Shown: positions 27,955 to 35,481 of the stretch, piece after piece
Layout of the letters: every line of letters begins with the position of its first letter
How positions within the stretch are numbered: position 1 is the first letter of the stretch
Origin: Fibrobacter sp. UWP2
Lineage (GTDB): Bacteria > Fibrobacterota > Fibrobacteria > Fibrobacterales > Fibrobacteraceae
NCBI RefSeq assembly: GCF_900141705.1
Contig: NZ_FQYM01000002.1
Span: forward strand, 1-64,000
DNA: 64,000 nt
Reading direction: 5' to 3'
Translations under genes and position numbers: made by a program
The notes under the pieces: generated by a model
What the model was told of the DNA's origin: nothing
Database searches by the model: none
What the model saw: only the letters and a program-made list of their open reading frames with translations

Positions 27955-28211
27955 GGAAGCTGGCGAACTTGAACCGATCTTGGTTTTTCGTCGAGGCCAT
28001 CCCTACGTTGGGGGCGTCGCAATGATACTGGAAGATACATAACGGTTCGCTCCTCGACTGAACTGTGCAGTTTGGAGAAAGTCTTTTAGTTCATGCCGAT
28101 TCTACGCAAATTTGGCGTTGATTTTTGAGAAAAATGCTTAAAATCTTGAAAAGATGTATATTTGGCGTATCGGTAATTTTGAAAAGATGTCCTCTTGTTG
28201 CTTTTTCAAAA

Positions 28212-28245
28212 AAAGAGAACTGCGTGAGCAGTTCTCTTTAAGTTT
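28212..28245 (+). terminator. Terminator-like hairpin
   Basis: The stem AAAGAGAACTGC (28212-28223) with GCAGTTCTCTTT (28228-28239), a GTGA loop and a short T-rich tail. It is 258 nt after the nearest plus-strand stop, so its gene is unclear. Confidence 0.55.
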
Positions 28246-28286
28246 TGGATTGACGGCTTTGCCGTCCGTGGCTGCAGCTCACCAAT

Positions 28287-28308
28287 AAAAATATGCTAGC
28301 ATATTTTT
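28287..28308. repeat. Perfect 22-bp AT-rich palindrome
   Basis: The sequence is symmetric about GCTAGC at 28295-28300, with AAAAATAT and ATATTTTT arms. It may be a protein-binding site or a cruciform-type terminator. Confidence 0.5.
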
Positions 28309-28374
28309 GCTGGATTCGCCTTGCCACTATTCTATCGCGCCTTTGCGGACGCTCCAGAATGATTGCCTGCCGTT

Positions 28375-28466
28375 GTGAGCAACAAAGCCCCTGTTATTAA
28401 ACAGGGGCGGTTGCGAGAGCGAGTGCCAGCCCTGTACTTGTTATACAGATTCTAGCACGAGCGGTC
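28375..28466 (-). repeat. Structured covarying repeat, copy 4
   Basis: Read on the minus strand it has the family layout. Stem 2 outer arms are GCAAC (28379-28383) and GTTGC (28410-28414); inner arms are GCCCCTGTT (28387-28395) and AACAGGGGC (28400-28408). The other hairpin is CTGTA (28432-28436) with TACAG (28444-28448), closed by GTGC/GCAC. It is in tandem with copy 5, 3 nt apart. Confidence 0.88.
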
Positions 28467-28469
28467 TCC

Positions 28470-28561
28470 GTGAGCAACAAAGCCCCAGTTATTAAACTGG
28501 GGCGGTTGCGAGAGTTTGCGCCAGCCCTAAACTTGATGCTTAGATTCTAGCGCAAACGGTC
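28470..28561 (-). repeat. Structured covarying repeat, copy 5
   Basis: Stem 2: GCAAC (28474-28478) with GTTGC (28505-28509), and GCCCCAGTT (28482-28490) with AACTGGGGC (28495-28503). Stem 1: GTTTGCGC (28514-28521) with GCGCAAAC (28550-28557), a perfect 8 bp. In sense direction it starts 3 nt after the GH116 stop codon. Confidence 0.88.
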
Positions 28562-28564
28562 TCG

Positions 28565-31500
28565 TTAGTACAGCAGAGCGAACACCATTCCGGGACGGAA
28601 GTACTTACCGGCGGTGTACTTGAGTGCCGTGCTGTGGAGCAGCATGAACAGCGCGCTTGCTTCAACCTTGTTCGCCTTCGCGATGCTGCCGAATGCCTTC
28701 GTAAAGGCGGGCAGGTTGCGCGGGAGCTTCGGGCTGATGCGGGAATCTGCAAGCAGGGCGCCCTTCTTCAGGAGTTCCTTGTGCATCTTCTCGGCGGCGG
28801 TAGCGCTGAGGCCGAATGCTTTCACGAGAGCTTCCGGGTGCAGGCGGCAGGAACCGTTGAATCCTTCCGGAGCGGCGAACGGGATGCGAGCTTCTTCGTA
28901 GAGGTTGCGGATCATGGAATCGCCCATGTCGGCAGCCTGCTTTTCGAGACCATGGTGCATCATGGCGCACATGATGCTGTACTGGATGCCGATCCACACG
29001 TCGTGAGCCTGGAAGTTGAATTCATCGAGCGGGCTGCCGTCCTTACGCACAAGGTTTGCGGCACCGATGAGCGGGCTGTTGGCCTTGTAGTTCGTGTTGT
29101 AGACGCGGAGCAGGTTGGCCTTGGCCTTCTTCTCGTCGCTAATCGGCTTGAGGCCGAGCAGACGGAGGTAGGTGTCGGCGAGCATCGTGTCAGCGAACAC
29201 GTCGTCGCAGTCGTTGGCAATCTTTGCGTTCCAGCTGGCGGTGAAAGCGTCCTTGCACTGGGCGGTGAGCCAAGCCTTCTTGAGGCCGCGGAGTTCGTTC
29301 TTGGAAAGTTCCACGTCGCTCGGGATTTCGCCTGCGTTCAGCCATTCGTTGATGGTCTTGAGGGCTGCCTTCACATCGTTGCCGTCAATGACGAGCGTTT
29401 CCTTGATGGCGTCGGCGAGTTGCGGGAGCTTGTCTGCCACAACGTCCTTCGCTTCCATCGGGGTCACGAAGAAGTGGTAGTAGCCTTCGGCTTCGTCCCA
29501 CAGGGCTTCGTCGAATTCCTTGTTGGCGGCATCGGCCTTGGCGTTCCAAGTGTCGGCCTGCAGCTTGTCGCCGAGGATTTCGGCAATCTTGGCGGCGGCG
29601 CGGAGGCCTGCAATCCAGAGGCTACCGCAGTACACGGAAATGCCGTGGCTGGAGAGGTTGTCGAACGTGTCGTCGGTACCGTGGGTGAGCGGGAAGTTTT
29701 CGCCTTCGTTCACCATTTTCTCGAGGTACTGCATAGCGGCGTAGACGGCTTCCTTGCAATCCTGCAAGTTCTGCTTGTCCTGCGTCTTCACGTAATGGCG
29801 GAGAACCATCAGCACATACTTCGGAGCGAGATCCTTCCATTCCTTCACGTTGTGCCAGTCGTAGGCATCGGGTTCGGCATCGAAGGGGCTTCCGAGGTCG
29901 TGAATCACGGCGCCACGAACGGCGCGGGGACCTTCCAGTTTCGGGTCGGGCAGGTCGGCGTAGGGGAGGTTCACGTATTCGTGGTGGCGGCGGCGGTTAT
30001 TGTTCACGGCGAGAATGGCATCGCCGAAGCGCTTCATCACCACGCCGTCAAGACGCGGCATCAGGGCCATGAGGCTGAAGCTTCCGTAGAAGTAAACGTC
30101 CAGGGAGTTGAAGAACGGATAGTCGGCGCATTCGCGAACCAAGAAACGGTCGTCCTTGTCCCACACGGTGGCTTCGGCGAGGAAGCTGAGGGTGTTGAGG
30201 GCGAGGCTCTTGAATTCGGCCTGCTTGGCAGCGGTCTTGTAAAGCTTTGCTACGGCCTTCTTCGGTACGAGGGCTTCGAAAGCCTTGAGGCGAGCGTCCA
30301 TGTTCTTGTCGGCGGCGAGAGCTTCTTCGAGAATGGCGCCCACGCGGCCGTATGCTTCTGGGAAGAAAGCGGTGTACTTCTTGGCGGACGTAAGCTTGTT
30401 CAGCTTGATTTCGGGGAAATCCAGCACCAGGTTGAACTGGAAGCTGACCTTCTGCTTCGGCTTCAAAACGGCAGTCACGGCGACGGCGCCTGCAATCGTT
30501 TCACGACCGCTGTAAACGTTCTTGACCCAAGAGCCTGCAACGCGACCGCTCTGGAGAGCGCCCTTCAGCACAGAGGCGGCATCGTCCTGGTAGAACATGG
30601 GCTTCACGGAAACGTTCAGGTTATCCTTCTTGTTCCAGGCGACGGACACGCCCATGCAACCGTTGAAGTCGCTTTCGGCGAGAGCTTTTTCGTTGTAAAA
30701 TTCGATACCGCGCACAGAGCGGCCATCCTTGAGTTCCTTGTCGAACTGCACTCCCTTCGGGAAACGAGCAGACGGCACCAGCACAAAACTGGAGTCCTGA
30801 ACGCCCTGGCGGTCCTTCTTGGCCATGTAGCCCGTGATGCTGTCCTGAATCTGGACAATCGTCACTTCGCGGGTTTCCTTGGTGTTGTTTTCGAGAGTGA
30901 ACACGGTGGCGTTCACCGGGAGGCTGGAGAGGCGTTCGTCACCCGGAGTCACGTAGCTGGACTGGGTCTTGGTGATAGCGACACCCTTGCCTTCGTAAAC
31001 GGTTTCGCTCACCGGATAGAGGGCGGTATATTTCATCTTGGCGGCGTCGTAGCCCGGCTGGCCGAGGAATTCGGAGTCGTTTGCCCAGGCGGCGGTGAGG
31101 GCGCCTTCGCGGGCAGCCTTTTCGCCAATCATGCCGTCAAAGAAGTCAATGAGAACGGCGCGGTTGATAGCAGCGGTGTCCTTGCCTGCAGCGATCAAAG
31201 CCTGGGTGCGGTCGCTGAACTGAATGTGCCAGCGTTCAAAGGCGGCCTTGTTCGTTGCAAAAAGAGCCTTGTCGGTGAGCACCTTGTTGAGCTTGGCTTC
31301 GGCTTTTTTCTGGTCCTTCATGTCGGCATCGCCGAAAACGCGTGTACCGTTTGCATCGAGGAGCGGGAAGTTGTTGTTGTAGATGCTGAATGCGGCGAAG
31401 TTGCCAATCACAAGGGGAGCCTTTGCGCTTAAGACCGCTTCCTTGAAGAAGAAGTTGTTGAAGCGGAGGTCAGAGGGCTTTTCGGTGCGGACCTGCACGC

Positions 31501-31708
31501 CCGGCATCACGTTCATCACGGGAGTGGTGCCCGCAGGCGTTGCGGTGAATGTCGAGCCGATACCGCCGACAGCAATACCCGTGGTAGAAGGGGTCGTAGA
31601 AAGCGGGGTGTACCAGGGCTGGATAAATTCCACGGCGAGGCCCGGGGTCATCAGCTTCTGGACGGAACCGGCCTGTTTTGCGCCGGCGAGGTAATCTTTG
31701 ATGCTCAT
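28565..31708 (-). CDS. GH116-family glycoside hydrolase, cytosolic
   Basis: A 1047-residue protein of the glycosyl-hydrolase family 116 type (related to bacterial beta-glucosidase TxGH116 and the mammalian glucosylceramidase GBA2). The N-terminal beta-domain has GGIGSTFTATPAG and PSDLRFNNFFFKEAV. The C-terminal (alpha/alpha)6 domain has FYGSFSLMALMPRLD, HDLGSPFDAEPDAYDWHNVK, HGTDDTFDN with SVYCGSLWIAGLRAA, and FADTMLADTYLRLLGLK, where the Asp of LAD aligns with the family acid/base position. No signal peptide is present, so it should act on sugars inside the cell, for example imported cello- or xylo-oligosaccharides; the substrate is an inference. No sugar transporter is adjacent. Confidence 0.85.
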   Translation of the reverse strand: MSIKDYLAGAKQAGSVQKLMTPGLAVEFIQPWYTPLSTTPSTTGIAVGGIGSTFTATPAGTTPVMNVMPGVQVRTEKPSDLRFNNFFFKEAVLSAKAPLVIGNFAAFSIYNNNFPLLDANGTRVFGDADMKDQKKAEAKLNKVLTDKALFATNKAAFERWHIQFSDRTQALIAAGKDTAAINRAVLIDFFDGMIGEKAAREGALTAAWANDSEFLGQPGYDAAKMKYTALYPVSETVYEGKGVAITKTQSSYVTPGDERLSSLPVNATVFTLENNTKETREVTIVQIQDSITGYMAKKDRQGVQDSSFVLVPSARFPKGVQFDKELKDGRSVRGIEFYNEKALAESDFNGCMGVSVAWNKKDNLNVSVKPMFYQDDAASVLKGALQSGRVAGSWVKNVYSGRETIAGAVAVTAVLKPKQKVSFQFNLVLDFPEIKLNKLTSAKKYTAFFPEAYGRVGAILEEALAADKNMDARLKAFEALVPKKAVAKLYKTAAKQAEFKSLALNTLSFLAEATVWDKDDRFLVRECADYPFFNSLDVYFYGSFSLMALMPRLDGVVMKRFGDAILAVNNNRRRHHEYVNLPYADLPDPKLEGPRAVRGAVIHDLGSPFDAEPDAYDWHNVKEWKDLAPKYVLMVLRHYVKTQDKQNLQDCKEAVYAAMQYLEKMVNEGENFPLTHGTDDTFDNLSSHGISVYCGSLWIAGLRAAAKIAEILGDKLQADTWNAKADAANKEFDEALWDEAEGYYHFFVTPMEAKDVVADKLPQLADAIKETLVIDGNDVKAALKTINEWLNAGEIPSDVELSKNELRGLKKAWLTAQCKDAFTASWNAKIANDCDDVFADTMLADTYLRLLGLKPISDEKKAKANLLRVYNTNYKANSPLIGAANLVRKDGSPLDEFNFQAHDVWIGIQYSIMCAMMHHGLEKQAADMGDSMIRNLYEEARIPFAAPEGFNGSCRLHPEALVKAFGLSATAAEKMHKELLKKGALLADSRISPKLPRNLPAFTKAFGSIAKANKVEASALFMLLHSTALKYTAGKYFRPGMVFALLY

Positions 31709-31842
31709 AGTATGTCCATTTTGAGGAGGGTTAAATTTTTTCAGGGAATAAGATAGAATATAGATGGACGCCGCGGTAGCCCGAAACCCCGAAAAATTGG
31801 TTTCTTTGGTGTACGGAGTGGTCCAGTTGCGCTCAAATTGTT

Positions 31843-31849
31843 TAAATTG
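31843..31849 (+). promoter_or_regulatory. TAAATTG -7 box, 5 nt before a start codon
   Basis: TAAATTG ends 5 nt before the ATG at 31855, without a Shine-Dalgarno sequence. Confidence 0.45.
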
Positions 31850-31854
31850 TGGAT

Positions 31855-32055
31855 ATGACTAAATTGCTTGCCTACATGTTGCCCGGGTGGTTCCTGATCC
31901 TTGTGTTCTCGCTTGTGACCGCCTACTGTGTCCCTGTGGAGGTTTCCTCTGCGCCGTGGTTTGCTCTGATGACTGTCGCCATTTGGGCGATATGTGTTGT
32001 GGTGCCATGTGTCATCTATTACCTGAGAACGCCCCCCGGAATAAGCTACAAGTAA
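31855..32055 (+). CDS. Small two-helix membrane protein
   Basis: A 66-residue hydrophobic protein with two predicted membrane helices (about residues 9-27 and 36-56) and a short Arg/Lys tail. No family recognised. It precedes purN by 62 nt but purN has its own promoter box. Confidence 0.55.
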   Translation: MTKLLAYMLPGWFLILVFSLVTAYCVPVEVSSAPWFALMTVAIWAICVVVPCVIYYLRTPPGISYK

Positions 32056-32103
32056 GTGATCAGTAAACAGTAGACAGTGGTTAGCACCAACCACTAAAAA
32101 AAC

Positions 32104-32110
32104 TATATTG
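32104..32110 (+). promoter_or_regulatory. TATATTG -7 box of purN
   Basis: TATATTG ends 6 nt before the purN ATG at 32117, without a Shine-Dalgarno sequence. Confidence 0.55.
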
Positions 32111-32116
32111 TGCCCT

Positions 32117-32704
32117 ATGATTAAAATCGGCGTTATGGCTTCCGGTGGCGGAAGCAATTTTAAAGCTATTATTGACCATATCGGCGAGGGCGACCTCGAA
32201 GCACAGTGCAAGTTTTTGATTACGAACAACGGAACGTGCGGGGCAGTGGAACACGCCATGTCGTACGGCATCCCGGTTTACCATATTTCGGGCAAGACGC
32301 ACCCCGACGTACATCAATACGAGCGTGCGCTGTGCGCCGTTTTGGACGAACGCCCGGTGGACCTTCTGATTTTGGCGGGCTACATGAAGGCGCTTCCGGA
32401 CGTGCTGGTGGAACGTATGGAAAACCGCATTTTGAACATCCATCCGTCGCTATTGCCCAAGTTTGGCGGCAAGGGCTTTTGGGGAATCCACGTGCACGAG
32501 GCGGTTTTGGCCGCAGGCGAAAAGGAATCGGGCCCGACGGTGCACTTGGTCTCCAAGGAGATTGACTCGGGGCGCATTTTGACGCAGCGCAAGGTGCCCG
32601 TGCTCCCTGGCGACACTCCCGAGGTTTTGCAGGCCCGTGTTCTGGAACAAGAACACGACCTTTACTGGCGCACTATCCGCGATTACGCGGCCGAGGTCCT
32701 GTAA
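32117..32704 (+). CDS. purN: Phosphoribosylglycinamide formyltransferase
   Basis: A 195-residue GAR transformylase that uses 10-formyl-tetrahydrofolate in purine synthesis. It has the ASGGGSNFKAII phosphate loop at residues about 8-19 and the catalytic Asn-His-Asp set: NIHPSLLPKFGGKGFWGIHV and SGPTVHLVSKEIDSGRIL. The start is ATG 32117; a TTG at 32108 lies inside the promoter box. rnhB follows after 3 nt in the same transcript. Confidence 0.96.
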   Translation: MIKIGVMASGGGSNFKAIIDHIGEGDLEAQCKFLITNNGTCGAVEHAMSYGIPVYHISGKTHPDVHQYERALCAVLDERPVDLLILAGYMKALPDVLVERMENRILNIHPSLLPKFGGKGFWGIHVHEAVLAAGEKESGPTVHLVSKEIDSGRILTQRKVPVLPGDTPEVLQARVLEQEHDLYWRTIRDYAAEVL

Positions 32705-32707
32705 GCC

Positions 32708-33466
32708 ATGAAGTTTAAAGCGCCTGCTTTTTTGGAGGGCGTCACGACGCCCGTGGCGGGGGAGGCTGCCTTCCGCAATTACGCCAAGGGCAAGATTGTC
32801 GTTGGGGTCGATGAAGTTGGCCGAGGACCTTTGGCTGGCCCTGTGGTGGCTTGCGCCGCAGTGCTCAAGGCGCCCGATGCGCTCCTCACGCTTAATGACT
32901 CCAAAAAGCTTTCGCGGCCCAAGCGCGAGGCGATGTTCGATTCGGTAAAGGATGCCTGCGTTTGCTATGCCATCGCAAGCGCGAGCGTCGAGGAAATCGA
33001 CACGATGAACATTTTGGAGGCGGATTTTTTGGCGATGCGCCGTGCTTTGACGGCGTTGGGAATGCCCGGCCTGGATGCGCCCGCACCCGAGATCCCCGTG
33101 GAGTGCAGGGGATCCCTTGCCGAGAGCGCCGCCCTATTCGAGGCCCATAGTGCCTGTGTCGACTTGTTCACCCCGCCGGCTCCCGATGTGCTTGTGGCGG
33201 TAGACGGAAACCTCAAGATTCACGGGGTTCCGGAGGACATGCAAATCCCGGTGGTGAAGGGCGATGGCCTTGTGGCGAGCATCTCGGCGGCCTCCATTTT
33301 GGCGAAGGTTTTTCGTGACCGTTACATGGACGCTCTCGAGCAAAAATACCCGGGTTACGGCTTTGACAAGCACGCTGGTTACGGCACCAAGTTTCATTTG
33401 GATGCAATCCGTAAACTCGGCTTTACACCGGCGCACCGCAAGAGCTTCCACCCCAAGGGCCTCTAG
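32708..33466 (+). CDS. rnhB: Ribonuclease HII
   Basis: A 252-residue enzyme cutting RNA in RNA-DNA hybrids, including single ribonucleotides. The catalytic acids are seen in VVGVDEVGRGPLAGPVVA (Asp-Glu), in DVLVAVDGNLKIHG, and in KGDGLVASISAASILAKVFRD. It is longer than the usual ~200 residues because of an insertion at residues about 118-155 (APAPEIPVECRGSLAESAAL region) before the second Asp. It is adjacent to purN and shares its transcript. Confidence 0.95.
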   Translation: MKFKAPAFLEGVTTPVAGEAAFRNYAKGKIVVGVDEVGRGPLAGPVVACAAVLKAPDALLTLNDSKKLSRPKREAMFDSVKDACVCYAIASASVEEIDTMNILEADFLAMRRALTALGMPGLDAPAPEIPVECRGSLAESAALFEAHSACVDLFTPPAPDVLVAVDGNLKIHGVPEDMQIPVVKGDGLVASISAASILAKVFRDRYMDALEQKYPGYGFDKHAGYGTKFHLDAIRKLGFTPAHRKSFHPKGL

Positions 33467-33634
33467 CGCGAGCCCGCGGTTTATTTGACTCTCCGTTTGT
33501 TTGTATAAATCTGGAAACCTGCATTCCCAAATATTTCGCTTTTTTAGCCAAAATTTTTGGTCACAAAAAAATAAGTTTGCTACATTGTTTCCTGTTGTTC
33601 GATTTTTAGTTTGAATCATTTTGAGGAGGAACAC

Positions 33635-34327
33635 TTGAACAGCTCTATACCTCTCGTTCAAATGGTGATGCAATCCGACATTGCCACTATCGTGGTGCTT
33701 TGCATCTTGGCGGTCATGTCCCTGGGTTCGTGGGGCATCATTATTGTGAAGTACATCGCTTACCGCCACAGCAAGCACGCCAACGCCGAGTTCTACCGTA
33801 AGTTCAGTACGGTGACGCAGTTCGTGCAACTGCAGGGCCTTTGCGAGACCGGCGACGACAGTGCGCTCCGCCGCCTGACCGCCGAAGTGCTCAAGGAAGC
33901 CTCCAAGTTCAGTAATTTTGTGAGTTACGACTCCATCCAGCACCGCGCCTCCCTGCTAGAGGACACCATCCAACGCTCCATCGAGGGCCTCCGCCTTACC
34001 GAAGACCGCTATCTCGGTTTTTTGGCGAGTTGCTCGAACCTCGCCCCGTTCTTCGGCCTCTTAGGTACGGTCTGGGGCATCATGATCGCGTTCTTTGAAA
34101 TAGGCCAGCATGGCTCCGCCGACCTCTCTGTGGTGGCACCGGGTATCGCCATGGCGCTTATCACTACCGTGGGCGGCCTCGTGGTTGCCATCCCCGCCTC
34201 GGCAGGCTACAACTACTTTGCCAGCTGCAACGGGCAAAACGAGATTTCGTACTTCAACTTTGGATCCCAGGTGTTGAGCTTGTTCAAGCGCGGCGACTTG
34301 CTTGCCTTGGAAGAAGTGGCCGGCTAG
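33635..34327 (+). CDS. tolQ: TolQ/ExbB-type proton channel subunit
   Basis: A 230-residue inner-membrane protein with three helices, the first near residues 14-37 and the MotA/TolQ/ExbB signature pair later (FFGLLGTVWGIMIAFF and ALITTVGGLVVAIPA). With TolR it uses the proton motive force to energise the Tol-Pal envelope system during division. The TTG start at 33635 is chosen because GAGGAGGA ends 4 nt upstream. First gene of the operon tolQ-tolR-tonB-tolB-pal-cpoB, with a TACATTG box 48 nt before it. Confidence 0.93.
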   Translation: MNSSIPLVQMVMQSDIATIVVLCILAVMSLGSWGIIIVKYIAYRHSKHANAEFYRKFSTVTQFVQLQGLCETGDDSALRRLTAEVLKEASKFSNFVSYDSIQHRASLLEDTIQRSIEGLRLTEDRYLGFLASCSNLAPFFGLLGTVWGIMIAFFEIGQHGSADLSVVAPGIAMALITTVGGLVVAIPASAGYNYFASCNGQNEISYFNFGSQVLSLFKRGDLLALEEVAG

Positions 34328-34336
34328 GAGGCTTGA

Positions 34337-34744
34337 GTGAAGCGTAGCCGTGGAAAAGAACTGAAGCAGGAGATGAACCTGACGAACATGATTGACGTCG
34401 TGTTCTCGATTCTGATCGTTTTCATCATCTCTGCCCCGTTGATGAGCCAGGGCGTCAAGGTGGACTTGCCCAAGGCCGAAGCACCCACCATGGAACAAGA
34501 GAAAATGCTGAAGGTCTCCATCACCAAGCAGGAGGAAATCTACATCGCCGACATGCAGGTGGATTTCAGCAGCTTTAACAACGTGTTCAAGTCCCTTTGG
34601 AATGGCGACATGGCGGTCGTCATCAACTCTGACGAAGACGTGCATTATGGCTTGGTGATGAAGGTTGTCTCGCAGGTGCAAAAGCTGGGCGTGACCAAGC
34701 TGGGATTCTTGACGATGAACCCCAAAGAAAATCCAGGTAAATGA
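34337..34744 (+). CDS. tolR: TolR/ExbD-type energy-transducing protein
   Basis: A 135-residue protein: a short cytoplasmic tail, one membrane helix (residues about 18-37) with the proton-relay aspartate in NMIDVVFSILIVFII, and a periplasmic domain. The GTG start at 34337 follows AGGAGG by 5 nt. Its stop overlaps the next ATG (ATGA). Works with TolQ. Confidence 0.92.
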   Translation: MKRSRGKELKQEMNLTNMIDVVFSILIVFIISAPLMSQGVKVDLPKAEAPTMEQEKMLKVSITKQEEIYIADMQVDFSSFNNVFKSLWNGDMAVVINSDEDVHYGLVMKVVSQVQKLGVTKLGFLTMNPKENPGK

Positions 34745-35472
34745 AGCAGGACGAAGAGAGAATAGAGTATTTCGCTTCGAGCGTCGACAGCTCGCTTTTG
34801 AAGATTATCGTTGTGGCGGTGGTCTTCCATATGCTCGTTGTCGGAGCCTGCATCGCCTTCCACTACGTAAATTTGAAACCGGAGCCCGAGATGATCCCGG
34901 TGTTCGAGATGGTGAAAATTCCGCCGACACCGCAACCGCCGGCCCCGCCCAAGACGCAGCCGCCTCCGCCCAAGCCCAAGCCGGAACCGCCCAAGCCCAA
35001 GGTGAACAAGGAGCTCCCGCCCGAGATTAAGCCCGAGCCCAAGGAAAAGCCTGAGGAGGTGCACGAGGAGGTTCCGCCGGAGCCGGAACCGCCGCCAGAG
35101 GAGCCAGTCGACGACTTCCCGGTCGACGACATGGATTTGCCCGTGGCGATGGAAGCGCCGAGCTTGGACCCGGTGGGCTCCGTAGACATGGACCCGCTTA
35201 TGCAGGTCTACCTGGAACAGCTCAAGAAGATTATCATGGGCAACTTCAAGCCGCCCAGGGATTTGAAGGTGGACCGCTCTGCGAAGACGACGGTGCAGTT
35301 CACTGTGGACCGCTTTGGCGGCATCACGGGAGTTTTGCTCAAACGCTCTTCGGGCAACAAGGCATGGGATCACCTCTCGGTGCGAGCCATCCAGATTTCG
35401 AAGGTGCCCGAGCTGCCGCCCAACTACCGTGCCCCGAGCCTGGTGCTGAATTTCAACTTTACTCCAAACTAG
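34741..35472 (+). CDS. TonB-domain protein in the TolA position
   Basis: A 243-residue protein: one N-terminal membrane helix (residues about 21-42), a long Pro/Lys/Glu spacer (about 58-130, with PKPKPEPPKPKV-like repeats) and a C-terminal TonB-type domain (FKPPRDLKVDRSAKTTVQFT onward). It takes the place of TolA between tolR and tolB, so it should be the trans-periplasmic link from TolQR to TolB and Pal. A role in TonB-dependent uptake is also possible. It overlaps tolR by 4 nt. Confidence 0.88.
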   Translation: MKQDEERIEYFASSVDSSLLKIIVVAVVFHMLVVGACIAFHYVNLKPEPEMIPVFEMVKIPPTPQPPAPPKTQPPPPKPKPEPPKPKVNKELPPEIKPEPKEKPEEVHEEVPPEPEPPPEEPVDDFPVDDMDLPVAMEAPSLDPVGSVDMDPLMQVYLEQLKKIIMGNFKPPRDLKVDRSAKTTVQFTVDRFGGITGVLLKRSSGNKAWDHLSVRAIQISKVPELPPNYRAPSLVLNFNFTPN

Positions 35473-35481
35473 TTACGCCGA

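Larger units (their letters stand above)
27955..28374. other. Non-coding region with hairpins and palindrome
   Basis: No gene is seen in this stretch. It contains a direct 12-bp repeat TTGAAAAGATGT (28146-28157 and 28179-28190), a terminator-like hairpin (28212-28239), a small GACGGC/GCCGTC hairpin (28252-28266) and a perfect 22-bp palindrome (28287-28308). Two structured repeats follow at 28375-28561. Confidence 0.6.

Noticed and set aside
28634-31432. Long plus-strand open frame opposite the GH116 gene
   Set aside because: Antisense shadow: low-complexity Glu/Val/His protein without motifs, while the minus strand carries recognisable GH116 segments.
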